Origin: an uncultured Mucilaginibacter sp.
GTDB taxonomy: Bacteria; Bacteroidota; Bacteroidia; Sphingobacteriales; Sphingobacteriaceae
Assembly (NCBI RefSeq): GCF_946479965.1
Contig: NZ_CAMLHX010000032.1
Span: forward strand, 1 to 44,823
Direction of reading: 5' to 3'
DNA length: 44,823 nt
The notes beneath the pieces are model-generated. The model was not told where the DNA came from. It searched no databases and was given only the letters and a program-made list of their open reading frames with translations. Each line of letters opens with the position of its first letter. The stretch's first letter is position 1. Of this stretch, positions 8,169 through 16,205 are shown one piece after another. Both the position numbers and the translations under genes were made by a program.

Positions 8169-8471
8169 ATGAAAGTAGATAAACCTCAAAACGAGACACC
8201 TGAACAACCTAAAACACCGGCAATGAAGATTGTGGGCTATAACCTTTTGGTGGTATTGAGCTACGGTATCCCTTGTGTGATTTCTGGTGATGAATCGGGT
8301 TTGATGTTTTACGCGATAATGGTAGTAATTCATTTTCTTTTTTGCGTTTGCGCGGCGATTTATACCAGCAAGCTGATTTGGCTGCTTAGTGGACTTCTGA
8401 TAATTATCGTTGGTCTTTCTTTTTGCTCGGCATCGGGTACTCTTATACTTTATAAGAGTAATGACGTATAG
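8169..8471 (+). CDS. Small three-helix membrane protein, copy 2 of a tandem pair
   Basis: A 100-residue paralogue of the preceding protein with the same plan: polar start (KPQNETPEQPKTP), then three hydrophobic stretches at about 18-38, 45-65 and 68-92. Both copies keep a Cys in the second and third segments (FLFC/ICL, SFC/STC). The bases before its start, GGAGGAAATGAAA (8162-8174), are identical to the end of the radical SAM gene, so the duplicated unit included that end. As a result the AGGAGG is only 2 bases from this ATG, an unusually tight spacing. Last gene of the operon. Confidence 0.72.
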   Translation: MKVDKPQNETPEQPKTPAMKIVGYNLLVVLSYGIPCVISGDESGLMFYAIMVVIHFLFCVCAAIYTSKLIWLLSGLLIIIVGLSFCSASGTLILYKSNDV

Positions 8472-9007
8472 ACGAATTTATATCCGCTGTTTGTAGTCTC
8501 CAAACTACGAACGACTATGCGGGTAGTCTACGGCTACCTTGAGAATCTATTATGCAGTGGCATAAAGCGTAATGATACGAAATTTGTAAACTACATCCGC
8601 CCGGGTAAGCGTGCCGCTTAACCTGGATAACGAATTGCTTGTTGGAAAATTGAGCCTGGTCGTGCGTCGGCTTTGTTTTTTTAGGGCAGCTTTTGCTATT
8701 CGTAGAAAGTTGGAAGCCTGTTGCACGAAAGTAAATAAATTGGCTTTTTTCAATACATTGAAATGCAGCAACTTATCCCAATTCCACAGCTAAACATCCT
8801 GAGTGATAAGTCTGTTGCAAAGTGTTGCAAGTTTAAACTTATAATATATACAGAACACTAGAAATCAATCACTTGCAAAAAAATGCTGTTGCAAGTGTTG
8901 CAAAGTGTTGTATATATTTCTGCAACACCGGTTTTTATTTCACCACCAGTTATTATTCCTTCTACTAACAGTCAATTCCTTTTCCCACATGCTGAATATC
9001 TTTATTT
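8472..9007. repeat. Gene-free stretch with GTAGTC and TTGCAA word repeats
   Basis: No convincing gene lies here; the two short open frames inside have no family resemblance. 8494-8540 holds imperfect palindromes built on GTAGTC/ACTAC and GGTAG/CTACC. 8811-8931 holds repeated TGTTGCAA words: two at 8813-8830, ACTTGCAA at 8871, two at 8887-8904, then GTGTTG and an inverted TGCAACA at 8921. A similar arrangement built on TTCCGG occurs at 37891-37982. It may be a dispersed repeat or a decayed mobile-element tail. Confidence 0.45.
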
Positions 9008-9025
9008 TTGCTCAAAAAGATAATT

Positions 9026-9463
9026 ATGAGTAAAAGGAAGTTTTTAAAGGACGTTGATCCGGGTGCATTTGAAGCTATGCTTGGTTTTGAGAGATATTTG
9101 GCCGCCAGCTCTTTAACAAAAACGCATGCCGAGCTTATAAAGATCAGGGTGTCACAGATCAATGGTTGTTCTTACTGTATTGATAAACATATTAAAGATG
9201 CACTAAGCTATGGAGAAGATCCCCGACGAATATATCTTTTGGCTGTTTGGCGAGAAACGCCGTTGTTTTCAGAACAGGAGCGCGCAATTCTGGCGCTGCT
9301 TGAAGAGGTTACCCTAATAGCTCAAAACGGTGTATCAGACAAAGTATACGATGAGGCGTTAAGCGTTTTGGGCCAAAAATATTTGACGGAAGTGATGATG
9401 GCTGTGATTGCCATGAATGCATGGAACCGCGTTGGCATTACCACCGGCCGCCAACCGGAGTAA
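9026..9463 (+). CDS. AhpD-like carboxymuconolactone decarboxylase family protein
   Basis: A 145-residue all-helical protein of the CMD/AhpD family. The redox motif CSYCIDKH is at about 49-56 (two Cys and the conserved His), preceded by ELIKIRVSQINGC. Family members are alkylhydroperoxidases with a thiol pair, or related enzymes of unknown substrate. The C-terminal MNAWNRVGITTG segment is typical. I use the ATG at 9026; a TTG at 9008 would add six residues with no support. It is convergent with the response regulator gene. Confidence 0.88.
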   Translation: MSKRKFLKDVDPGAFEAMLGFERYLAASSLTKTHAELIKIRVSQINGCSYCIDKHIKDALSYGEDPRRIYLLAVWRETPLFSEQERAILALLEEVTLIAQNGVSDKVYDEALSVLGQKYLTEVMMAVIAMNAWNRVGITTGRQPE

Positions 9464-9499
9464 TACATCGGGTTAAAAATCATTATTGGATATCTGATT

Positions 9500-10132
9500 T
9501 CACACCAGCTTCTGTGTAATAGCATATGTAGTGAGCTCGGCATTATTTCTCATCCGCATTTTTTCAAGAATGCGTGCCCTGTAGGTGCTAACTGTAGGTT
9601 TGCTCAGGCACAGGCTATTGGCTATGTCTGACACCGTTTTGCCTGACGCGATCAGCAGCAATGTCTGATATTCACGGTCAGATAACAGCTCGTGTGGCTC
9701 TTTATCGCTGGTATCGTCAAGCAGGTCCAAAAGTTTTTCAGAAAGTGCAGGCGAAACATATTTTTTGCCTGAAATAACCCGTTGAACAGCTTTCACCAGT
9801 TCAAGATCGGCTGCATCTTTAGACAGATAGCCTGCCGCGCCGAGTTTCAAAGCCCTTACAGCTATTTGCTCTTCACTATGAAAGCTAAACATCAAAACAG
9901 GTGTTTTTATCTTATCGGCTTTTATTTGCTTCAAAATATCCAGGCCATTACGGCCGGGCAGATCAATGTCGAGAATCAGGATATCCCAGGGACCGTCTTT
10001 CAATTGCTGAAAAACCTCGGCGTAATTAACCGCCTCGCCAAAACGGAGCGCGGAAAATTCATTTGCACATATCTGTTTTACACCGATCCTGATGGCGGAA
10101 TGATCATCTGCTATTAATATATTGTTAGGCAT
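9500..10132 (-). CDS. NarL/FixJ-type response regulator
   Basis: A 210-residue regulator. The receiver domain (1-120) has the acidic pair Asp9-Asp10, the phosphoacceptor Asp55 in LILDIDLPG and Lys105 in LSKD. The LuxR-type helix-turn-helix (about 148-206) has LSDREYQTLLLIASG and the recognition region LSKPTVSTYRARI. It would bind DNA after phosphorylation by the kinase encoded just upstream; the ATG lies inside the last 8 bases of that gene, so translation is coupled. Target genes are unknown. Confidence 0.93.
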   Translation of the reverse strand: MPNNILIADDHSAIRIGVKQICANEFSALRFGEAVNYAEVFQQLKDGPWDILILDIDLPGRNGLDILKQIKADKIKTPVLMFSFHSEEQIAVRALKLGAAGYLSKDAADLELVKAVQRVISGKKYVSPALSEKLLDLLDDTSDKEPHELLSDREYQTLLLIASGKTVSDIANSLCLSKPTVSTYRARILEKMRMRNNAELTTYAITQKLV

Positions 10133-11192
10133 TATTGATAAATGTTAAAGTAATAACTGTGCCGCTTGCATAATTACTGCTCACGGTTAAGTCGGCACCA
10201 ATAAGTTGAGCCCGCTCCTGCATATTGAGCAAACCCATGGATAAAGAATTACCGGCAGTAGTTGCCAAAAACCCCTGCCCGTTATCGGCAATAATTAATT
10301 GCCACCTATCAGTCTCTTCTTCTATTTGCATTATCATTTCAGTAGCATCTGCATGTTTTGCAATATTGTTTAAAGCTTCCTGGCATATTCTGAAAATATT
10401 GATCTGGGCAGCTCTGTCAAGTTCAGGCGGATCAGGCGTAAAAAAGCAAGTTGCAGCAATCCCGGTTTTTTTTGTAAACTCAGTAGCCAACCACTCAAGC
10501 GCAGGCAGCAGCCCCAATTTGTCCAACAAGGCAGGGCGCAATTCGTTTGCAATTTTGCGTATAGACCCTATGCCGTTATTCACCTCTGCCAATAGTCCGT
10601 CAATAATTTCATCCCTGGCTGCGTCATCTATTTTACTTCGTTTAAGTGCAGTTAATGACATTTTAAGGCCCGTAAGCTGCTGTCCGAATTCGTCGTGTAT
10701 CTCGCGGGCAATCCGCGATCGTTCTTCCTCTAAAACACTATTTAACTGCCCGGCAAAGCTACGTGCACGCATTTCGGAAGCTTCAAGAGCTGAAGTTACC
10801 TTTTTGCGTTCCGCGCTGTAGGCCATGCTTTTGTATAATGCTGTGCCCGTCAGTTCATCTTTTAACAAGTAATCAGAAGCACCCATGGATAATGAACGGA
10901 TGCCAAAATCAAAATCGGTAAAACCTGTTAACACAATTACAGGTGTATCGCGGCACAACTCTACCATATCCCGTATTAATTCTTCGCCTGTATTGTCGGG
11001 TAATGTTAGGTCTACTAACACAACATTATAAGAATTACCCGCCTCTATTAACTCCCGGGCCTGCCTAAAAGATGTCGCCCGGCGCACTACCGCTGTCATT
11101 TGCTCCGCAATCATCTCTTCAACGAGTATAAAATCGCCCGGATTATCCTCCACAACCAGCACTTCATAAAGTTGGTCAGTATGTCTGATCAT
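10125..11192 (-). CDS. Hybrid receiver-histidine kinase, soluble (HisKA_3 type)
   Basis: A 355-residue cytoplasmic signalling protein with reversed domain order: an N-terminal receiver (7-125; Asp15-Asp20 acidic pocket region, phosphoacceptor Asp61 in LVDLTLPD, Lys111), a coiled linker (125-158), a HisKA_3 dimerisation domain with His166 in IAREIHDEFGQQ, and a HATPase domain (about 262-352) with NNIAKHA, DNGQGF and a GLLNMQERA loop. There is no membrane segment or sensor domain, so the signal likely arrives as phosphate on its own receiver from another kinase. It would phosphorylate the NarL-type regulator that overlaps it by 8 bases. Confidence 0.92.
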   Translation of the reverse strand: MIRHTDQLYEVLVVEDNPGDFILVEEMIAEQMTAVVRRATSFRQARELIEAGNSYNVVLVDLTLPDNTGEELIRDMVELCRDTPVIVLTGFTDFDFGIRSLSMGASDYLLKDELTGTALYKSMAYSAERKKVTSALEASEMRARSFAGQLNSVLEEERSRIAREIHDEFGQQLTGLKMSLTALKRSKIDDAARDEIIDGLLAEVNNGIGSIRKIANELRPALLDKLGLLPALEWLATEFTKKTGIAATCFFTPDPPELDRAAQINIFRICQEALNNIAKHADATEMIMQIEEETDRWQLIIADNGQGFLATTAGNSLSMGLLNMQERAQLIGADLTVSSNYASGTVITLTFINNA

Positions 11193-11359
11193 AATTATCG
11201 GATAATCGCGATTGAATTTTTACGTTTTGTTTTAGATGTGATTAAATATAGCGATAAATGGTCAAATTAAATTCAACGGCAGAGAATTGAGTTTTTGTTA
11301 ATATTACCCTTACAAAATCAACTTTTACATCAAACGTCATTATTGCCTTTTTAATTGCG

Positions 11360-12571
11360 TTAAATTCCTACCTGAACGCCAATACCCCCAAAATTATTCA
11401 GGAATGATTTGGCGCTCACGGCTATATTTCTGGTTATAAAATATTTAGCCGACAGGGTAGAATAAAACATTCTGCCGTACTCAAAGTTGTTATCGCCCTT
11501 GCCTCCATTGTAATTATAGCGTTCATACCCGCCCAAAAAGTAGCCGTAACTGCCTGAGAAAACAACCCTGCCCAGGCGCAAATCAATACCGGCATTCAAA
11601 CCAACGTTAAGACGGCTGTATACCGGTGTATAATCACCTTGAAATGTTTGTATAAAACGGGTAGTGTCAGAAGTAGCAGATCCAAGCGGCGATGTTTTGG
11701 ATGAATAAACCACATCTGTACCAACCTTTAGTCCCAGCACATTGTTTACATAACGGCTATAAGAAGCTGATAAACCTGCTTTAAAAATGGGTGTCGTTGA
11801 TTTTCGGAATGATTTGTCCAATTGTAAATTGACGCCTTTTAGTTGGTAAAAGCCCGTTGTTATTTGGCCGGTATAGCCGCCAATAAGCTCAATTGCCAGC
11901 GCATTTTGACCTAAATTAAATTTAGGCGCGCGTGTAGGAGCTGATGACAGGCCATGTGTTACACCTATGAATGATTCTATTTTATTTAACCCAACGTTAG
12001 GCTTGCTGGTATTAGAGTTTGAGGCATGCGCTACAACCGCACCTATTTGCAAGTTGGTATTGTGGGTTACCGGGAAAACTAATTTTAGCTTAGCACTGCT
12101 TATAATATTTAATCGACCGCCCATGACCTGGTTTACGCCGCCGGTGGCACCGTAGTCCTTTGTTGAATATAGAAGACCAAGGCCCGGCGCAAATAAAACC
12201 TTAAAGCCGTTAGTATTTAGTAATCTGATGTCTATTCCACCTGATACTGCTACATGGCTGCCAAAATATCCATTGTTACGAAATTCTGGGTTATAAGCCG
12301 TTAAGGCATTGCCACCGCTAACGCCGTTCATATTATATAAAGTGGCTTCAATAGATATGTTTTCTACATTCAATGCTTTTGTCCACTCAGCTTCGCTATT
12401 AGCCGTGCTTATATTATAATTAATGCCAACCCCATTATAGGCACCCTGCGCACCAAACATTGTGGCACCGTACATAAAGTTTGCACCTATTGTATTTCTG
12501 TTTTGTGCGTATGAGCCTGACGTTACTGCGAACAATAGTATCAACAGTACTAACTTATTTTTTAATCTCAT
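11360..12571 (-). CDS. PagL-like acyloxyacyl hydrolase / outer-membrane barrel
   Basis: A 403-residue protein with a signal peptide (about 1-22, cut after SYA) and alternating beta-strand composition through to a C-terminal hydrophobic strand, as in outer-membrane barrels. The segment AHASNSNTSKPNVGLNKIE (181-199) matches the PagL/acyloxyacyl hydrolase active-site pattern H-x-S-N...PNxGxxxxE, giving His182, Ser184 and Glu199 as the candidate triad. Such enzymes remove an acyl chain from lipid A. It is about twice the length of Pseudomonas PagL, so extra strands or loops are present. A structural barrel without catalysis is the alternative. Gene stands alone. Confidence 0.6.
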   Translation of the reverse strand: MRLKNKLVLLILLFAVTSGSYAQNRNTIGANFMYGATMFGAQGAYNGVGINYNISTANSEAEWTKALNVENISIEATLYNMNGVSGGNALTAYNPEFRNNGYFGSHVAVSGGIDIRLLNTNGFKVLFAPGLGLLYSTKDYGATGGVNQVMGGRLNIISSAKLKLVFPVTHNTNLQIGAVVAHASNSNTSKPNVGLNKIESFIGVTHGLSSAPTRAPKFNLGQNALAIELIGGYTGQITTGFYQLKGVNLQLDKSFRKSTTPIFKAGLSASYSRYVNNVLGLKVGTDVVYSSKTSPLGSATSDTTRFIQTFQGDYTPVYSRLNVGLNAGIDLRLGRVVFSGSYGYFLGGYERYNYNGGKGDNNFEYGRMFYSTLSAKYFITRNIAVSAKSFLNNFGGIGVQVGI

Positions 12572-12838
12572 GTCTCAAAAGTTTAAAGTGTCTTTTAGTC
12601 ACGGATCAAAATTGTTCAATACAATAAGGATGTAGATTAGACTGAAGTATGAAAACCCTGTAGTTATTTGATTGACACAGCTAATTAAGGCAGGATATTG
12701 AGAAAGGGGGGTTTGTAGACCAAATCATTACGTCGCTTTCATTATCGGGACTATAGGGGCGCATTGCCCGGACAAGCAACTTTGTTTTATTAATAAACCA
12801 ATTATTAACCAGCGGGCCCCGCCCTAAAAACAAGTATT

Positions 12839-13144
12839 ATGAAGAAGTTATTACTATTATTGATAGTTATTATCCTGGCAAGTTGTAAAAAAGAAACTTC
12901 AAAAATTACTTATCCCAGCGGCACACTCTTCAACGTTAAAAATGTATCGCTGAATAGCTTAGCGATACCCAACAACGGAGTTATGGTGACGCCTCAAAAT
13001 CCGTTTATTATTGATGAGCTTTGGTCAAGCGATCAATCCAGCCAAAAGTTTTACACATGCCACAGTGCAAATGGAAATGAATATAAAATGCCGGAAAGTA
13101 ATATGGATATAATATCTATGCCACAATCATCGGTGGGTAAATAA
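12839..13144 (+). CDS. Small lipoprotein, unknown function
   Basis: A 101-residue protein with a classic lipoprotein signal: MKK, a Leu/Ile run and lipobox LASC with Cys16 as the lipidated residue, followed by KK. The mature part is short, polar and rich in Ser/Asn, with no known domain. Its 5' region (12572-12838, 267 bases) contains no gene. It is convergent with the MFS gene. Confidence 0.75.
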   Translation: MKKLLLLLIVIILASCKKETSKITYPSGTLFNVKNVSLNSLAIPNNGVMVTPQNPFIIDELWSSDQSSQKFYTCHSANGNEYKMPESNMDIISMPQSSVGK

Positions 13145-13240
13145 CGTTAGTTTGCAGAAGAAATTAGTAATGGGCGGTTGTGTAGGGCAGGCGGGAATCT
13201 GCAAAAACTAAGTACTCGTTAAAAGTTAATTAATCAACAA

Positions 13241-14977
13241 TTAACCATCATACTCGCCCTGCAGCGCGTACTTGCCAAACAGACATAACCCTGCGGTGGC
13301 CAGAGGGGTTATAATTGCGGTCACTATTATACCGAAGATCATATCATCCTGTTTGCCTGATGATATTTTAGGGATGCCCAATTTAAATATTCCGATATAA
13401 ACAACAATCAAACCCAACAATATCCAAACTATGCCAAGCAGCCTTTTTGCCTTTATTAGCAAAGCTGATGGTATTTTAGGTTCGATGTTAGATTCTCTAT
13501 ATTCTTTAAGGTAAAATACGCCTATTATAAAGGATACACACATAATGATAATAGGATAGGAGAGGCCTGCCAGATAATAATCTTTACTACCGGCCTCGGT
13601 AGCCTTGTTTACCAGATAGGTAGAAATAACCATACACATACCCCCAAATACGCCAAAACCAATATGATATGGGAACGAGATAGAGGTGTACCTGATCTTT
13701 AAAGGAAACATTTCAACCAAATAAGCAGCCAGCGGACCGTAGGACAATGCAACTATGCTTAACAATATGGCTACGTAAAATATCAGCACCCACTTATCCT
13801 TACTATTCAGGATGATGCTTTTGAGGACTTCGGCATTTACCGGTTGGCCGTTGGCAAGTGTTAACTTTTCTACCTCCTGGTAAATGGTTTGGTCGGTATA
13901 AAAATGTCGTGTTGTGGTTGTGACGATCGCTCCTTCCTGTTTCTTTTCGATGAATAGTTTAGCAGTATCTTCTGTCTTGTTTTTTAGGTTAACAGTTTGG
14001 TAGATCTGCTGATATAAAGGGCGCGAAAACACGATAGCAATAAATAAACTGGCCAATATTAAAGGTTTGCGCCCCGTTTTGTCGGACAACCAACCTGACA
14101 GCACATATACGGGCATCCCTATAAGAAATGCTATAATGAGGATAGTGTTCACCTCGTTAAACTCAAGGTATAAGGTTTTTAACAAAAAAGTTTGGATAAA
14201 GGTAAAGAACTGGCCGTTTAAAACTCCCACGCCCAGTGTAACGCCAAATAGCGCCAATAATATTAATTTTAAATTTGCCTTGTTGCCAAATGTGTCTTTC
14301 AAGGGAGTAGCCGAAGTCTTTCCCTGCGCTTTTGCGTTAGCGAACAACGGCGACTCGGCCATGTTTTTTCGGATATAAACGGAGATTACCACCAGGAATA
14401 CAGATACTAAAAATGGCAGCCGCCAGCCCCATGCTTCCCAATCGGCGGGAGTAAGTACACTTTTAATAAGCAATACCACACCCAACGAAATGAGGAAGGC
14501 TATAACTGCGGTTACCTGTATCCAGCCTGTCCAAAAGCCGCGATCCTCAGCAGGGGAGTGCTCAGCTACAAATGTGGCTGCACCGCCATATTCACCGCCT
14601 ATGGCTAAGCCTTGCAGCAGCCTTAAAATAAGCACCAGAACCGGCGCTAAATAGCCTATGGTTTGATAAGTGGGTATGGCGCCGATAAGTATGGTGGAAC
14701 CACCCATTACCAGCAGTGTTACCATAAAAGTATATTTGCGACCGATCAGATCGCCCAAACGACCGAAAAACAAAGCGCCAAACGGGCGTACCACAAAACC
14801 CGCCGCATAGGTCGCCAAAGTGATGAGGAATGCCGCGGTAGCATTACCTTGCGGAAAAAATTTAGTGGCTATAACGCTTGCCAGGCTCCCAAAAATGTAA
14901 AAGTCGTACCATTCTACAATAGTGCCTATAGACGAACCGACGATAACCGGCACGAGGGATTTAGTATTAAAAGCCAT
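13241..14977 (-). CDS. MFS transporter, metabolite:H+ symporter (MHS) type, with extra loop
   Basis: A 578-residue transporter of the MHS group (ProP/ShiA/KgtP relatives). The N-terminal EWYDFYIFG, the loop 2-3 motif GRLGDLIGRK (72-81), RLLQGLAIGGEYGGA (119-133) and the second-half GWLSDKTGRK (295-304) are diagnostic. MHS proteins are usually about 430 residues. The extra length comes from a polar insertion at about 320-395 and two added membrane segments at the C-terminus (about 510-575). It lies 91 bases downstream of the DUF1537 kinase gene, so it probably imports the sugar acid used by that operon; threonate or erythronate is the inferred substrate. Confidence 0.88.
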   Translation of the reverse strand: MAFNTKSLVPVIVGSSIGTIVEWYDFYIFGSLASVIATKFFPQGNATAAFLITLATYAAGFVVRPFGALFFGRLGDLIGRKYTFMVTLLVMGGSTILIGAIPTYQTIGYLAPVLVLILRLLQGLAIGGEYGGAATFVAEHSPAEDRGFWTGWIQVTAVIAFLISLGVVLLIKSVLTPADWEAWGWRLPFLVSVFLVVISVYIRKNMAESPLFANAKAQGKTSATPLKDTFGNKANLKLILLALFGVTLGVGVLNGQFFTFIQTFLLKTLYLEFNEVNTILIIAFLIGMPVYVLSGWLSDKTGRKPLILASLFIAIVFSRPLYQQIYQTVNLKNKTEDTAKLFIEKKQEGAIVTTTTRHFYTDQTIYQEVEKLTLANGQPVNAEVLKSIILNSKDKWVLIFYVAILLSIVALSYGPLAAYLVEMFPLKIRYTSISFPYHIGFGVFGGMCMVISTYLVNKATEAGSKDYYLAGLSYPIIIMCVSFIIGVFYLKEYRESNIEPKIPSALLIKAKRLLGIVWILLGLIVVYIGIFKLGIPKISSGKQDDMIFGIIVTAIITPLATAGLCLFGKYALQGEYDG

Positions 14978-15068
14978 TTGATATCCAGGTTTTGCCTGTT
15001 AGGTTTATCTATTCAGATTCAGACAATTGAAAGGTATAAAAAAAACGGCAACGGGCGCTGCTAACTAA

Positions 15069-16205
15069 TTACTTATCCCAAACCTGTGACGGCCAGCTAT
15101 AGCTGCCGGGCTTTAAGGTTAAAAACAGGTCGTCGCGTAGGATTGCCTTCATGCGTACCACACCGGTGCTGAATTCCTGCACAGGCGTAAACTGGGTTAA
15201 GTTTAACTGTTTTATTATAGCCGATGCCGTTGCACCGCCTTCAATTAGCAATTCTTTTACTTCTATCCTTTTAAAGACCTTTTCAACCAATATAGCCGTC
15301 TTTTCGCGTAGGTTGATTGCACCTATCGCAATTTCAGCAACAGCAATTACAGCGTTATTATGCAGCTTTAATAAGGTTATAACTTCATCGGCCCAGTTAT
15401 CAAATAAATTTTCGGAAGGGGTGGCTGAGCTGACTATACGCTGTGGCATATAGCTTACCGCCCCACCAGCATTTTTTAGATGTTTAATGGCTTGCATGCT
15501 TTTGTCAAATGTAGTACCGCTTACAAATAAAATCGGCTTTTGTATTGGACTTGTATGGTCAATAAGTTGTGGTAAATGCTCCAGTGATTCCAGTATCGCG
15601 GCAAAAAAACCTGAACCCCCTGCCAATAATGTTTCCTTGTCTGTTTTAGCGGCCCATTTTTTAAGATCAGTTTCGGTTTCACAACAGGCTATCGTAATAC
15701 CTTTTGCCGGTAAAACATCTTCCGTAGTTTTTACGGCGATATCGTTTTTGTCGCAGCGAAGCATGGTATGTATCTCCGCTCCGGTTATTGAAAAATCCGG
15801 ATCATTGGCAAAACTGCTTAAATGAATAGGCAACCCATCTATATAATATTTCCCCTTTATTATTTTACGATTTAAAGCGGGGTTAGTAGGTGCCAATAGC
15901 GCTTTATCTAAACCAAGTTGCTTTAAATGGGAGCGAAGCTCTGCAATTACGTGACCACGCAACACGGAGTCCACCTTTTTAAACAAAAACTCGGGATTTA
16001 ACTTTTTTAGTCGGTCAGTAATGTCAGCCATTGTTTTTACCGCGTCCGCTTCGCCCATTGACCGAGTATCAGTAGCTACAACCAGTAAACCAGCAGTGGT
16101 CGTTTGATCAATCGTCGTAACAATCTCAACCTTTAGGCCATAACGCAAGCCTATGCCTGCAATTTCAACGGCCCCGGTTAAATCGTCAGCAACAACGGCT
16201 ATCAT
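15069..16205 (-). CDS. dtnK: Four-carbon acid sugar kinase (DUF1537), probable D-threonate kinase
   Basis: A 378-residue kinase of the DUF1537 family. The N-terminal substrate domain begins with the hallmark VADDLTGA (5-12) and has KKVDSVLRGH near 76-85; the C-terminal nucleotide-binding domain contains LLIEGGATASAI near 320. Characterised members phosphorylate D-threonate, D-erythronate or related acids at O4. The start codon directly follows the stop of the PdxA2 gene (TAAATG), the arrangement expected for the D-threonate pathway, where PdxA2 oxidises 4-phospho-D-threonate and the product decarboxylates to dihydroxyacetone phosphate. The exact stereoisomer cannot be told from sequence. Confidence 0.82.
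   Translation of the reverse strand: MIAVVADDLTGAVEIAGIGLRYGLKVEIVTTIDQTTTAGLLVVATDTRSMGEADAVKTMADITDRLKKLNPEFLFKKVDSVLRGHVIAELRSHLKQLGLDKALLAPTNPALNRKIIKGKYYIDGLPIHLSSFANDPDFSITGAEIHTMLRCDKNDIAVKTTEDVLPAKGITIACCETETDLKKWAAKTDKETLLAGGSGFFAAILESLEHLPQLIDHTSPIQKPILFVSGTTFDKSMQAIKHLKNAGGAVSYMPQRIVSSATPSENLFDNWADEVITLLKLHNNAVIAVAEIAIGAINLREKTAILVEKVFKRIEVKELLIEGGATASAIIKQLNLTQFTPVQEFSTGVVRMKAILRDDLFLTLKPGSYSWPSQVWDK

Noticed and set aside
8550..8793. Two short open frames between 8550 and 8793
   Set aside because: No family resemblance, start context or membrane/signal pattern; they are treated as noise within a repeat-rich stretch.
8813..8931. CRISPR-like array
   Set aside because: The repeats are 8-10 bases, unevenly spaced, and no cas genes are near.
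10225..10821. 198-codon plus-strand open frame opposite the kinase gene
   Set aside because: It runs antisense to conserved kinase motifs and has Ser/Ala/Ile-rich composition typical of a shadow.
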